Assembly (NCBI GenBank): GCA_036653755.1
Contig: JAVVTJ010000001.1
Span: forward strand, 1 to 64,000
Source: RGIG5057 sp036653755
Lineage (GTDB): Bacteria; Bacillota; Clostridia; TANB77; CAG-465
DNA: 64,000 bases
Direction: 5' to 3'
Each line of letters starts with the position of its first letter. The first letter of the stretch is position 1. Under the pieces are notes generated by a model. It was not told the origin of the DNA, searched no databases, and saw only the letters and a list, made by a program, of their open reading frames with translations. Positions 1-9,416 of this stretch are shown one piece after another. Position numbers and translations under genes: made by a program.

Positions 1-80
1 AATGTTGATACAAAGCCATTGTTACTAGTTTGCCAACGATTACAAAACTCATACAAAGATGTCATATTGCAATGTTTTTA

Positions 81-109
81 TTGCTTTTTAAGTAAAAAAG
101 TTGTATAAT
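81..109 (+). promoter_or_regulatory. SigA-type promoter of the cell-shape operon
   Basis: TTGCTT at 81-86 and TATAAT at 104-109 are separated by 17 bases. A strong Shine-Dalgarno (AGGGAGGA) follows before the ATG at 135. Bases 1-80 show no gene I can support. Confidence 0.7.
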
Positions 110-134
110 GTATCTATAAATTAGGGAGGAATCT

Positions 135-395
135 ATGAAAAAAATATTTATAATTATTTTTGTAATTTTAGGCGGAATTATTGGCTGCGTACTTGGTGAT
201 ATGTGCGCTGGTATTAATGCTTTAAAATGGTTAAGTATTGGTGGAGAAATAGGTTTTAAAAGTCCACTTATAGTTGATTTATCTTTTTTACAATTTACAT
301 TTGGTATATGGTGTAAAATAAATGTAGCAGGGGTACTATGTTTAATTTTATTTTCATTTATGTCAAATAAGGTATTTAAGTGGTTAAAAATATAA
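135..395 (+). CDS. DUF4321 family small membrane protein
   Basis: 86-residue protein of unknown function. Two hydrophobic segments (about residues 3-24 and 62-82) flank a short loop with the pattern IGFKSPLIVDL and FTFGIWCKINVAGVLCLIL, which I recognise as the DUF4321 signature. In Clostridia this gene usually sits just upstream of radC and mreB, as here. The start is the ATG behind AGGGAGGAATCT. The 3' end overlaps the proposed GTG start of radC at 380, which suggests translational coupling. Confidence 0.8.
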   Translation: MKKIFIIIFVILGGIIGCVLGDMCAGINALKWLSIGGEIGFKSPLIVDLSFLQFTFGIWCKINVAGVLCLILFSFMSNKVFKWLKI

Positions 396-1079
396 CGTCT
401 TTGCCATTTAGTGATAGACCTTATGAAAAATTGGAATTACTTCGGAGAATCAAATTTAACTAATTCAGAATTACTTGCTATTGTTATAAAAACAGGAACA
501 AAAGATAAAAATTGTTTAGATATTTCAAGAGAAATATTAACTAGTAATAAAAACATTAATAATATTTCAGATTTAGAATATTTGTCTAGTTTATCTTTAA
601 ACACATTACGATCATTTGATGGAATTGGTAGAGTAAAATCTATACAAATAAAAGCGGTATGTGAACTTTCTAGAAGAATATCAATTAGTAACAATTTATA
701 TAAACTTAAAATTAATAGTCCAAAAGATATATATGATTTAATTAACAATTCATATATTGGTAAAAATCAAGAAATTGTTAAAACTATTATATTAGATAAT
801 TCAAATAATGTTTTGTCTGTTATAACAAATTGTATAGGCAAAACATCTTCTGTTCAAACTAGTATTAAAGAAATATTTAGTGAACCTATAAAACAGATGG
901 CTTCTGGTATAATAATTGTACATAATCATCCAAGTGGTAATTTAACTCCTAGTAATAGTGATATTAAGTTTACAAAAAATATATTTGAATTTGGACAAAC
1001 TTTTGAAATTAAGTTATTAGATCATGTTATAATTGGAAAAAATGAATATATAAGTTTAAAAGAAAAAGGATACTTTTAA
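380..1079 (+). CDS. radC: RadC-family JAB1/MPN protein, read through a +1 shift at CGG (443-445)
   Basis: RadC proteins pair a helix-hairpin-helix-like N-terminal region with a JAB metalloprotease-like domain; the molecular role is unsettled. The metal motif HNHPSG followed by a distal Asp (SNSD) is intact near the C-terminus. The normal RadC N-terminus (SLPFSDRPYEKLELL) is encoded from about 380 in a frame that stops six codons after CGG 443. Dropping the C of CTT-CGG-A gives LL-GESNLTNSELLAI, which matches the family without gaps and makes a 232-residue protein of normal length. The GTG at 380 has AAGG seven bases upstream. The unshifted alternative, GTG 411, lacks the conserved N-terminus. 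The gene lies between DUF4321 and mreB. Confidence 0.85.
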
Positions 1080-1097
1080 AATAGAAAGGGTGAGAAT

Positions 1098-2114
1098 ATG
1101 GGAATAATGTCTAGAGATATTGGTGTAGATTTAGGTACATCAAATGTTAGAATATTTGTAAAAGGAAGAGGAATAGTTTTAAATGAACCTGCTGTTGTTG
1201 CAACTAATAAAATAACAGGAGAAGTTTTAGCTGTTGGTAATAATGCTAAAGAAATGTTAGGAAGAACTCCTGAAAATATAGTTGCTGTAAGACCACTTAA
1301 AGATGGTGTTATAGCTGATTTTGAAGCTACACGTAGAATGCTTGAAACTTTTATAAGTAAAGTGTTACCTAAAAGTTTGTTTTCTAAACCTAGGATGGTT
1401 ATATCAATTCCTTATGGTATAACTGATGTTGAAGAAAGAGCAGTTGAAGGTGTTGCATATAAAGCAGGTGCTAAAGAAGTATATATAATGGAAGAAGTTA
1501 TGGCAGCTTCTATTGGTGCTAAAATTAGAGTTGAACGTGCAGAAGGAGCTATGGTAATTGATATTGGTGGTGGAACTAGTGAAATGGCAGTACTTTCTTT
1601 AGGTGGTATTGTTGTATCTAATTCTTTAAGAATAGGTGGAGAAACATTTGATAGAGATATTGTAGAATATGTTAAGAAAAAATATAACTGTGTAATAGGA
1701 GAAGCAGATGGTGAAGAAATAAAAAAACAAATTGCTAGTGTTTTTCCTACAATGACAGAAGAAAAGTATACTGTAAAAGGTAGAAATTTATCAACTGGTC
1801 TTCCTGAGGATATATCTTTAACTACAAAAGAAGTTGGAGAAGCTATAAGTGAATCTGCTAAAAAAATTGTTAAAGTTATAAAATCTACATTAGAAGAAAC
1901 ACCACCTGAACTTTCAGCAGATATAATGGATCATGGTATTACAATTACTGGTGGAGTAGCATACATTAAAAATTTAGATCAATATATAAGTAATGAACTT
2001 GGACTTCCAGTACATATTGCAGAAAATCCTTCTGATTGCGTTATAAAAGGAATAGGTGCAACTTTAGATAATATAGAAGTTTTAAAAAAAGCAGTAAAAA
2101 CTAAAAGAAAATAA
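1098..2114 (+). CDS. mreB: Rod shape-determining protein MreB
   Basis: Bacterial actin homologue that polymerises under the membrane and directs lateral wall synthesis with MreC, MreD, RodA and PBP2. At 338 residues it has normal length. The phosphate-1 motif (IGVDLGTSN) is at the N-terminus, the phosphate-2 segment (VIDIGGGTSEMAVLS) is at about 153-168, and the adenosine motif (GITITGGVAYI) is near residue 280. The start ATG 1098 follows GAAAGGGTG; an internal ATG at 1107 is also possible. First of the mreBCD-mrdA block. Confidence 0.96.
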   Translation: MGIMSRDIGVDLGTSNVRIFVKGRGIVLNEPAVVATNKITGEVLAVGNNAKEMLGRTPENIVAVRPLKDGVIADFEATRRMLETFISKVLPKSLFSKPRMVISIPYGITDVEERAVEGVAYKAGAKEVYIMEEVMAASIGAKIRVERAEGAMVIDIGGGTSEMAVLSLGGIVVSNSLRIGGETFDRDIVEYVKKKYNCVIGEADGEEIKKQIASVFPTMTEEKYTVKGRNLSTGLPEDISLTTKEVGEAISESAKKIVKVIKSTLEETPPELSADIMDHGITITGGVAYIKNLDQYISNELGLPVHIAENPSDCVIKGIGATLDNIEVLKKAVKTKRK

Positions 2115-2162
2115 ATAATATAGAAGTAAATTGCTAATAATAAATAAAAGGAGGATGAAATA

Positions 2163-3008
2163 TTGAAATATAAATATGATTTTAATGATAGAAAAAAAGA
2201 GAAGAAAAATAAAATTATATTTTCAGTAGTTTTTGTTATTATAACAATAATAATAGCATCATTCTTTTTTAAAAATAGTGATATAGTTATAGTAAAAAAA
2301 ATATCTGATACAATTGCTTATCCTTTTGTATTTATTAGTAATAATGTAAGTAGTTTATTTTCTAATATTTCAGATTATTTTGGAGATATAAAAAAAGCAA
2401 ATACTGATAATAATATATTAAATGAGGAAAATAACAAACTTAAATTAAAATTATTAGAATCACAAGCTATATTAGATGAAAATATTTCACTTAAAAAAAT
2501 GTTAGAGATAAATTCTACTTTTCAACATTTTAAATTAAAAAGTGGTAGAATTATAATAAGAGAGCATGATAATTTTAGTCAAACATTTATAATAAATATA
2601 GGTTCTAAAGATGGAATAGTTTTAAATCAAGCAGTAATTCATAAAGATGGTTTAGTCGGATATATTTCAAATGTAAATGAAAATACAAGTTCTGTTACAA
2701 CTATATTAGATCCTAAAACTTCGGTAAGTGTAACTATTTCTACTATAAATGAACCTGCAATTTTAAAAGGTAATTTAGAACTTAAAGCTAAAAATAATTT
2801 AAAATTAGAATATATACCCATTGATTGTGAAATATCAATTGGAGATATGTTATATAGTTCTGGGCTTGGCTCAATGTTTCCTTCTTCAATTCCAGTAGGT
2901 AAAGTTATAACTGTAATAAACCAAAAAAATGATAGTGATAGATATGCAATAGTAGAGCCATGTGTAAATATTCGTTCAATATCTGAAGTTTCTGTTATTT
3001 TAGAATAG
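2163..3008 (+). CDS. mreC: Rod shape-determining protein MreC
   Basis: 281-residue bitopic protein linking MreB filaments to periplasm-side PBPs. It shows a basic N-terminus, one transmembrane helix at about residues 17-35, a coiled coil at about 75-115 and then the paired beta-barrel MreC domain with GSKDGI, GLVGYI and SSGLGSMFPSSIPVGKV. The TTG start is chosen because AAGGAGGATGAAATA lies directly upstream. mreD follows nine bases after its stop. Confidence 0.92.
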   Translation: MKYKYDFNDRKKEKKNKIIFSVVFVIITIIIASFFFKNSDIVIVKKISDTIAYPFVFISNNVSSLFSNISDYFGDIKKANTDNNILNEENNKLKLKLLESQAILDENISLKKMLEINSTFQHFKLKSGRIIIREHDNFSQTFIINIGSKDGIVLNQAVIHKDGLVGYISNVNENTSSVTTILDPKTSVSVTISTINEPAILKGNLELKAKNNLKLEYIPIDCEISIGDMLYSSGLGSMFPSSIPVGKVITVINQKNDSDRYAIVEPCVNIRSISEVSVILE

Positions 3009-3017
3009 GAGTTGTAG

Positions 3018-3536
3018 ATGATTAAAAAAATTATATCATATTGTATTTTATTTCTAATTTTTGCGGGTATATTAATGACTCAGATGTATATTATTAATTC
3101 AAGAAATTTATTTGGCATAAAACCTAATATAATATTAATATCTGTAATAGTAGTAAGCTTATGGTATGGACTTCATGTAGGTTCAATATATGGGTTAATA
3201 GTTGGAATTATAACAGATATATTATTTGGAAATACTTTTGGAATATTTACTATTTCATATGTTTTAGTAGGAGTTATTGTAGGATATTTAAATTATAATT
3301 ACAGAAAAGAAAGTAAAGGTTCTTTATGTTATTTAACTATATTTGGGACTTGTATTTTTGAATTTATTCAGTTTATTATATATAACTTTTTAAGTAGTAG
3401 TGGTTTTAGTTTAATTTATTTAATTATTCAAATGTTAATATCTAGTATATTAAATGTTGCAATAGCTTTTATTTTATATGGATTATTTATAAAAATATCT
3501 AATTATGCAGAAAATAATATTTTAGATTTGGGGTGA
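3018..3536 (+). CDS. mreD: Rod shape-determining protein MreD
   Basis: 172-residue integral membrane protein with about five hydrophobic segments. It contains the typical MreD stretch GLHVGSIYGLIVGIITDILFG. Its position between mreC and the PBP2 gene supports the call. The ATG at 3018 follows AATAGGAGTTGTAG. The stop codon overlaps the start region of mrdA. Confidence 0.9.
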   Translation: MIKKIISYCILFLIFAGILMTQMYIINSRNLFGIKPNIILISVIVVSLWYGLHVGSIYGLIVGIITDILFGNTFGIFTISYVLVGVIVGYLNYNYRKESKGSLCYLTIFGTCIFEFIQFIIYNFLSSSGFSLIYLIIQMLISSILNVAIAFILYGLFIKISNYAENNILDLG

Positions 3537-3541
3537 ATAAC

Positions 3542-5644
3542 TTGAAAAAGTTTATAGAAAAAATAGCTAATTTTTTTGCAAATAGAAATTTAATATTAAT
3601 GTTTGTAACAATTTTTATAGGTGCAATATATATTATAACTTTATTTAATATTCAAGTTATAAATGGAAAATCATATAGAGAAAAATCTGAAAAAAAGATG
3701 CTAAGAAATGAAGTTATAACAGCAGCGCGTGGACCTATTGTAGATAGAAATGATGTTGTACTTGCAACTAATAAACGTTCATATAATGTAGCGCTATATA
3801 AAACAAAATCAAGTATTGAAGAACAAAATGATGCTATAGAAAATATTATAAAAATATTAGAAGAAAATGGTGATAATATTTATTCTACTTTCCCGGTAAA
3901 TGATACTAATGATAATTTTAATTTTTCTAATAAAGAAGAAGAATTAAAATGGAAAAGAGAAATGAATATAAAAGAAGAATATACATTTAATCAAGTTGTA
4001 GAGTATTATTCTAATAAATATGAATTATTACAGTATCCTAAACAATATATATTAAAGATGATTCAAATAAAATATGAAGCTAATTTAATGGGATATTCAT
4101 TATTTAAATCTGTTATTATAGCTAAAGATATTTCAGAAAAATCATTAGCTAAATTAGAAGAAGAAAAATTTAAACTTTGTGGAGTTGATACAACTTCTGT
4201 ACTTAAAAGATATTATCCTTTAAAAACACTTGCATCTCATACAATAGGCTATGTAAGTAGTATTAATTCTGATGAATATGATAAATTAAAAGGTGAGGGT
4301 TATACTCAAAATAGTAGTATAGGTAAAATGGGAGTAGAGCAATCTTATGAAAAATATTTAAAAGGAACAGATGGTTTAAAAAAAGTTGAAGTTGATTCTT
4401 ATGGTACAGTATCTAGTGAAACAGAAAGTATTAAACCTATAACTGGTAATACTGTAAAATTAACAATAGATTATAGATTGCAAAAAGTAGCAGAGGAATC
4501 TTTGGAGAAGGTTATAAATCAAATAAAAGTTGGAACTCCTACTATGAAAAAACATGAAGATGCAAGTAGTGGTAGTGTAGTTGTTTTAGATACAACTACA
4601 GGAGAAATATTAGCATCAGTTAGTTATCCTTCATTTGATATAAATAGTTTTACTAATGGAATAGATTATAAAAAATGGAATGAACTTAAAAATTCAAGTG
4701 TAAAACCTATGTTTAATAGAACAATAGCAGGGTTGTATTCTCCTGGATCTACATTTAAAATGTTAGTTGGTTTAGCTGGTTTAAATATTGGAAAAATAAC
4801 AGTTGATGAAAAAATTAATGATCCTGGAATTTATCCATATGGTCATAAACCTAAATGTTGGATATATGAAATGTATAGAAGAACACATGGAAATATAAAT
4901 ATATCAGATGCTTTAAAAGTATCATGTAATTGCTATTTTTATGAAGTTGGTAGAAGAATTGGTATATCTGAAATAATAAATTACGGTAAGTTATTTGGAC
5001 TTAATGAAAAAACAGGAATTGAAATATCTGGTGAAGTATCTGGACAAATAGCAGGAGAAAAACATACAGGACAGTGGTATTTAGGAGAAACATTATCAGC
5101 TGCAATTGGTCAATCACAAAATTCATTTACTCCATTAGAACTTGTAAATTATATTTCTGCTATTGCAAATGGTGGTAATTTAAATAAAGTAACTGTTATA
5201 AAATCTGTTGAAGATAATGAAAAAACATTAGTAAGTTTAGATGAATTGAATTCTTATGCTACAAATTATACAGGAGTAGATTTTAAATCTAGAAAATTAG
5301 ATATAAAGAAAGAATATATTGATGCAGTAAAATTGGGAATGCTTTATGTAACTAATGATAGAGGTGGTACATCATATAATACATTTAAAGATTTAGGTAT
5401 TGAGGTTGCAGGTAAAACTGGTACAGCTGAAGTATCAAATGGTTCTAGTGATGGTATATTTGTGGGTTTTGCACCATATGATAAACCAAAGATTGCAATA
5501 GTTGCTGTAATAAATCATGGTGGTGAAGGAACATATACAGCTAATGTTGTAAGACCTATTATGGATGAATATTTTAAAATAGATAAAGAAGATAAATTAA
5601 ATGAAAAAAAGCAAAATATATTAGATAGTAATATTATATTTTAA
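3542..5644 (+). CDS. mrdA: Penicillin-binding protein 2 (elongasome transpeptidase)
   Basis: Class B PBP, DD-transpeptidase of the elongation machinery. One N-terminal transmembrane helix at about residues 15-35 is followed by the dimerisation domain (AARGPIVDRN) and the transpeptidase domain. The catalytic motifs are all present: SxxK in SPGSTFKM, SxN in VSCNCYFY and KTG in VAGKTGTAEVS. The chosen start is TTG 3542, placed behind TTTGGGGTGAATAAC; a GTG at 3533 is in frame but overlaps the Shine-Dalgarno. Roughly 700 residues, within family range. Confidence 0.93.
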   Translation: MKKFIEKIANFFANRNLILMFVTIFIGAIYIITLFNIQVINGKSYREKSEKKMLRNEVITAARGPIVDRNDVVLATNKRSYNVALYKTKSSIEEQNDAIENIIKILEENGDNIYSTFPVNDTNDNFNFSNKEEELKWKREMNIKEEYTFNQVVEYYSNKYELLQYPKQYILKMIQIKYEANLMGYSLFKSVIIAKDISEKSLAKLEEEKFKLCGVDTTSVLKRYYPLKTLASHTIGYVSSINSDEYDKLKGEGYTQNSSIGKMGVEQSYEKYLKGTDGLKKVEVDSYGTVSSETESIKPITGNTVKLTIDYRLQKVAEESLEKVINQIKVGTPTMKKHEDASSGSVVVLDTTTGEILASVSYPSFDINSFTNGIDYKKWNELKNSSVKPMFNRTIAGLYSPGSTFKMLVGLAGLNIGKITVDEKINDPGIYPYGHKPKCWIYEMYRRTHGNINISDALKVSCNCYFYEVGRRIGISEIINYGKLFGLNEKTGIEISGEVSGQIAGEKHTGQWYLGETLSAAIGQSQNSFTPLELVNYISAIANGGNLNKVTVIKSVEDNEKTLVSLDELNSYATNYTGVDFKSRKLDIKKEYIDAVKLGMLYVTNDRGGTSYNTFKDLGIEVAGKTGTAEVSNGSSDGIFVGFAPYDKPKIAIVAVINHGGEGTYTANVVRPIMDEYFKIDKEDKLNEKKQNILDSNIIF

Positions 5645-5661
5645 AAGGGGGATTTTTTATT

Positions 5662-6714
5662 ATGTTAAGGACAATAAACATGTTATCAGGTGCACATAGA
5701 GTAAAAGGACAAGGTGTACTTTCAGCATATGAAGAACAAGTAAGTTTAGTACAAAATAGATTAAATGATGAATATATAGTTAGTATAAATAAAATAAAGT
5801 ATGCTGATATTATGCATTATCATACAATAAATTTGGAGTATTTTTTAACACTTCCGTTTACTAAAATAAAATCTTCACATGTAGGTTATGTACATTTTTT
5901 ACCAGAAACTTTAGAACAAAGTATAAAATTACCTAAATTATTTAAAAAGATATTTTATAAATATGTAATAGAGTTTTATAAAAGTATGGATTATTTGATA
6001 ACAGTCAATCCATATTTTATAGAAAAGTTAGTAGAGTATGGTATACCAAGAGAAAGAGTAACATATATACCAAACTATGTATCAGCGGATAGGTTTTTTA
6101 AATTAGATAAAAGTGAAAGACAAAAAATAAGAAAAAAATATGATATTGATAAAGATAAGTTTTTAGTATTATGTGTAGGTCAGCTTCAAAAAAGAAAAGG
6201 TTTTTTTGATTTTATAGAAGTTGCTAAAAGTTTGCCAGATATTCAATTTGTTTGGGCTGGAGGGTTTTCATTTAAAAAAATTTCTGATGGTTATGAAGAG
6301 ATAAAAAAAGTAGTAGATAATCCACCTTCTAATGTTAAATTTTTAGGTATAATTCCAAGAGAAGAAATGAATGATGTATACAATATGTCTGATGTTATGT
6401 TTTTAGCTTCATTTGAAGAATTATTTCCTATGACAATACTTGAATCTGCAAATTGTAAAGTTCCAATTTTACTTAGAGATATTGAATTATATAAAGGTAT
6501 TTTAGATGGTTACTACATTAAAGGAAATAATGTTGAAGAATTTAAAAATGAAATTTTAAAACTAAAAAATGATGAAACATATTATAACAAAGCATCACAA
6601 AAAGCTGTGTTATGTAGTAAATTTTATAGCGAAGAAAATGTTTCTAAAATGTGGAGAAGTTATTATAATAAAATATATAAACTTGGTAAGAAAAAGGTAA
6701 GTAAATTAAAATGA
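5662..6714 (+). CDS. GT4-family glycosyltransferase, probable diacylglycerol glycolipid synthase
   Basis: 350-residue GT-B fold enzyme. The N-terminus (LSGAHRVKGQGVLSAYEEQ) resembles Firmicute glycosyltransferases that add the second sugar to glucosyl-diacylglycerol (CpoA/BgsB-like). The C-terminal Rossmann half has CVGQLQKRKGFFDF and the nucleotide-sugar binding EX7E region FEELFPMTILESANCK. No membrane helices. The downstream flippase-like gene overlaps its stop codon, a coupling common in glycolipid or lipoteichoic acid anchor loci. Substrates are inferred, not visible. Confidence 0.72.
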   Translation: MLRTINMLSGAHRVKGQGVLSAYEEQVSLVQNRLNDEYIVSINKIKYADIMHYHTINLEYFLTLPFTKIKSSHVGYVHFLPETLEQSIKLPKLFKKIFYKYVIEFYKSMDYLITVNPYFIEKLVEYGIPRERVTYIPNYVSADRFFKLDKSERQKIRKKYDIDKDKFLVLCVGQLQKRKGFFDFIEVAKSLPDIQFVWAGGFSFKKISDGYEEIKKVVDNPPSNVKFLGIIPREEMNDVYNMSDVMFLASFEELFPMTILESANCKVPILLRDIELYKGILDGYYIKGNNVEEFKNEILKLKNDETYYNKASQKAVLCSKFYSEENVSKMWRSYYNKIYKLGKKKVSKLK

Positions 6715-7748
6715 GTAAAAAACATAAAATAAACAAAAATGTTATAAATATAATTATTGTTTTACTTATGTTTATAGCGTTATTTGGATACATGATAATA
6801 GTAGATGGTTTAGATAATATGCTAAATATAATAAAAAATATAGATCCTATGTGGGCAATTATAGGTGTGTTATTAATTATATTATACTGGTTAATTGAAT
6901 CATTAGTCCTTAATATTATAACTAAAAAAGTATATAAAAATGAAGATTTTATAGATAGTTTGCAAGTTACTATGATAGGGCAATTATTTAATAATATAAC
7001 ACCATTTTCTTCTGGAGGACAACCAATGCAAGCAATTACTATGGTTAAAAATGGAGTAAGTATTACAAGTAGCGTAAGTATACTTTTAATTAAATTTATA
7101 ATATATCAAGCGTCTCTTGTTATATATACATCTATTATTATGATATTTAAATATGTATATTTTAAAGAAATAGTTACTGGTTTTGTAAGTTTAAGTATAA
7201 TAGGTTTTGTGATAAACTTTGCTGTTATTGTTTTTTTAATAATGGTAGGTATTAACAAAAAATTTGTATATGGAATTTTAAAAACTATATATAAATATTT
7301 AGATAAAATTGGTTTACTAAAAAATAGTCAACAAAAATTAGAAAAATTAAGAACCGATATGGATAAGTTTCATGAAGAATTTAAAGTTATAAAAAAAGAA
7401 AAAATTATGATATTTAAAACTATGATACTTACAATAATTCAGCTTACTGCTTTTTCTACTATAACATATGCAGTATATAGGGCTTTTGGACATAATAGTG
7501 AAAGTATAATTAATATAATATCTGCTCAAACATTTTTAATGATGATAATGGCATTTATTCCAACTCCAGGAGCAGGAGGAGCAGCAGAAGGTGGTTTTTT
7601 CGTTATATTTAAAACATTTTTTGCAGTAAATGAAATTAAAATGGCAATATTGTTTTGGAGAATATATACTTTTTATTTACCAATATTAGTTGGTGGTTTA
7701 TTTTTGATTTTAAAACATAGAAAAAATAACTATCATAGCATTTTATAA
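6711..7748 (+). CDS. Lysylphosphatidylglycerol synthase TM-region / flippase-like (UPF0104) membrane protein
   Basis: 345-residue polytopic protein with about eight hydrophobic helices. It contains the UPF0104 hallmarks NNITPFSSGGQPMQA and PTPGAGGAAEGGFF. The cytosolic aminoacyl-transfer domain of full MprF is missing. Overlap of four bases with the GT4 gene suggests a two-gene unit that makes and moves a membrane glycolipid. Family function is poorly defined. Confidence 0.75.
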   Translation: MSKKHKINKNVINIIIVLLMFIALFGYMIIVDGLDNMLNIIKNIDPMWAIIGVLLIILYWLIESLVLNIITKKVYKNEDFIDSLQVTMIGQLFNNITPFSSGGQPMQAITMVKNGVSITSSVSILLIKFIIYQASLVIYTSIIMIFKYVYFKEIVTGFVSLSIIGFVINFAVIVFLIMVGINKKFVYGILKTIYKYLDKIGLLKNSQQKLEKLRTDMDKFHEEFKVIKKEKIMIFKTMILTIIQLTAFSTITYAVYRAFGHNSESIINIISAQTFLMMIMAFIPTPGAGGAAEGGFFVIFKTFFAVNEIKMAILFWRIYTFYLPILVGGLFLILKHRKNNYHSIL

Positions 7749-7790
7749 AATAACAAATTAAAATATTAATGTTTTAGGTGAAAGAGATAG

Positions 7791-8678
7791 GTGAGAAAAA
7801 TTAAAATAGCAATTTTATCCGATATACATGGAAATATAGTAGCTTTAGAAAGTGTTATAAAAGAATTAGCAAGTCAAAACATCGATTATTATTTAATAGC
7901 AGGAGACAATATTACAGATTTTCCTTTTTCAAATGAAGTTATAGCGATGGTACAAAATTTGACTCCATATGTTATAAAAGGAAATAGAGAAAAATATATT
8001 TTAGAGTATTTAAAAAATCCTAAATTAGATAAATGGAATACTAAACAACAAGAGCCAATAAAGTTTATTGGAGATAATTTAAACATAAGAAGTATTAAGT
8101 ACATTAAAAATCTTCCTGAAAGTTTAACATTAAATTTAGAAGAACTCAAAATTAAATTACTGCATGGCTTTCCTAATGATTTAAGTGAAGAAATATATTT
8201 AAATGATACAAAAAAGTTAGATGAAATATCTAAAAATTTAAAAGAAAATATATTGATATTTGGTCATACACATGAGCCTGCTGGATATAAATTAATTAAT
8301 AATAAACTTTTAATTAATGCAGGTACATTAGGCACAAGATATGGTAAAAAAGGTGCGGAATATATTGTATTTACATATGAAAATGGTAAAATGAATGTTG
8401 AAATAAAAGAAGTAAAATATGATTTAGATAAATTAAAAGAAAAAATATCTGAAACTAATATTTTACGTGTTTGTCCTACATGGATTAATTTAAGTTATTC
8501 AACTTTAAATAGTGAGATAGATATAAATTTTGAGTTTGTTAAAGAGGCAAAAAAATTAATGGAGGATAAAACTACTATTTTACCTAATGCGCAAGGTGTA
8601 TATAAAGATTTTAAAGTAATTGATGATGAAATTTGGGACTATTTAAGTAAAAAATACAGTAAGTATTTTTTATTATAA
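7791..8678 (+). CDS. Calcineurin-like metallophosphoesterase
   Basis: 295-residue protein. The N-terminal half carries the dimetal motifs DIHGN (residues about 10-14), GDN, GNRE, HGFP and GHTH (about 160), as in YfcE/MJ0936-type phosphodiesterases. The C-terminal ~90 residues are an extra region without recognised motifs. GTG start at 7791 after a weak purine-rich site (GAAAGAGATAG). Monocistronic, ending in a shared convergent terminator. Substrate unknown. Confidence 0.8.
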   Translation: MRKIKIAILSDIHGNIVALESVIKELASQNIDYYLIAGDNITDFPFSNEVIAMVQNLTPYVIKGNREKYILEYLKNPKLDKWNTKQQEPIKFIGDNLNIRSIKYIKNLPESLTLNLEELKIKLLHGFPNDLSEEIYLNDTKKLDEISKNLKENILIFGHTHEPAGYKLINNKLLINAGTLGTRYGKKGAEYIVFTYENGKMNVEIKEVKYDLDKLKEKISETNILRVCPTWINLSYSTLNSEIDINFEFVKEAKKLMEDKTTILPNAQGVYKDFKVIDDEIWDYLSKKYSKYFLL

Positions 8679-8782
8679 ACTTTTAGTTATATTGTGTGTA
8701 GTAATTTTTTTAATATACAAAATATTGGATAATTATATAAAAATAGTATATACTTTTAATTTAAGATTAATTTTAAAACAAT

Positions 8783-8817
8783 AAAAGATCGCTGATTTAA
8801 AATATTAGCGATCTTTT
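8783..8817. terminator. Bidirectional terminator between convergent genes
   Basis: AAAAGATCGCT at 8783-8793 pairs with AGCGATCTTTT at 8807-8817. It separates the phosphoesterase (plus) and the Smr protein (minus), whose stop codon abuts the stem. Confidence 0.85.
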
Positions 8818-8818
8818 A

Positions 8819-9259
8819 TTATTTTAAATTAGCTATTGTTACACCAAATTGTCCTTCAAAATAACCACCTAGTTTGTAACTTTCTACATATTTATTATGT
8901 CTTAGATATTCATGTACAGCTTTTCTTAAAACTCCTCCGTTTTTACCATGAATAATACGTACAATTTTTACTTCATTTGATATGCAATCATCAATGAATT
9001 TATCTAATTCATATATCGCTTCATCTTTTGTTTTATGTCTAAGCATTATTTCATTGCTAAAATCTTTATTTTTATCTATATCATAAGTTACACTAGATCT
9101 AGTATTTGTTTCAGGATAATTAAAAAGTTGTAATTTATTTTCATCAATTTTTACTTTTTTATTATTTATTTTAACAATACATATATTATTGTATATTCTA
9201 CATATTTTACCATATAGGTTTGTATTAGTAATTTTTACTTTATCATTTATATTAAACAT
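8819..9259 (-). CDS. Stand-alone MutS2 C-terminal-like protein (KOW-like plus Smr domain)
   Basis: 146 residues that look like the C-terminal tail of MutS2. Residues 1-45 form a small beta-rich KOW-like region, about 45-65 is a linker, and 70-146 is an Smr domain with RIIHGKNGGVLRKAVHEYL and LGGYFEGQFGVTI. The HGKxxG motif is the putative nuclease loop. There is no ATPase or mismatch-binding part and no trace of one upstream, so this is a free-standing gene. AGAGG precedes the ATG and a TATAAT-like -10 lies at 9280-9285 on the minus strand. Confidence 0.75.
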   Translation of the reverse strand: MFNINDKVKITNTNLYGKICRIYNNICIVKINNKKVKIDENKLQLFNYPETNTRSSVTYDIDKNKDFSNEIMLRHKTKDEAIYELDKFIDDCISNEVKIVRIIHGKNGGVLRKAVHEYLRHNKYVESYKLGGYFEGQFGVTIANLK

Positions 9260-9326
9260 TTATTTACCTCTTGCTAAATATTATAACATATTTGGTAGTT
9301 ATTTTAAATCTTTTGTCTTAAAATTC

Positions 9327-9355
9327 TTGAATATTTGGATAAAAACTGATATAAT
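9327..9355 (+). promoter_or_regulatory. SigA-type promoter of lepA
   Basis: TTGAAT (9327-9332), 17-base spacer, TATAAT (9350-9355). It lies 62 bases upstream of the lepA ATG, with a repeat half-site between promoter and gene. Confidence 0.65.
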
Positions 9356-9383
9356 AAATTAAGAAATTCTGGCGTAGTATATT

Positions 9384-9400
9384 TTTTAAAAAGCTAGCCC
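9384..9400 (-). repeat. Intergenic repeat half-site (GGGCTAGC type), inverted
   Basis: TTTTAAAAAGCTAGCCC in the 5' leader of lepA, followed by TAAGGAA. The mirror copy with the same TTCCTTA extension lies just after the lepA stop (11223), so lepA is bracketed by the repeat. Confidence 0.85.
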
Positions 9401-9416
9401 TAAGGAAGGAACTTTA

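Noticed and set aside
1..114. Open frame from base 1 to the TAA at 112-114 as the end of an upstream gene
   Set aside because: The 37-residue translation resembles nothing I recognise and its stop overlaps a good promoter.
437..748. Antisense open frames within radC and many other genes
   Set aside because: They are shadows of conserved genes, lack Shine-Dalgarno sites and have no recognisable motifs.
411..1079. radC frameshift explained by an extra A in the A run at 426-430
   Set aside because: Removing one A also restores the frame and gives a plausible EKWNYFGES, but the CTT-CGG-A explanation uses the same rule as five other sites and needs no sequencing error. I keep the A-run option as the weaker alternative.
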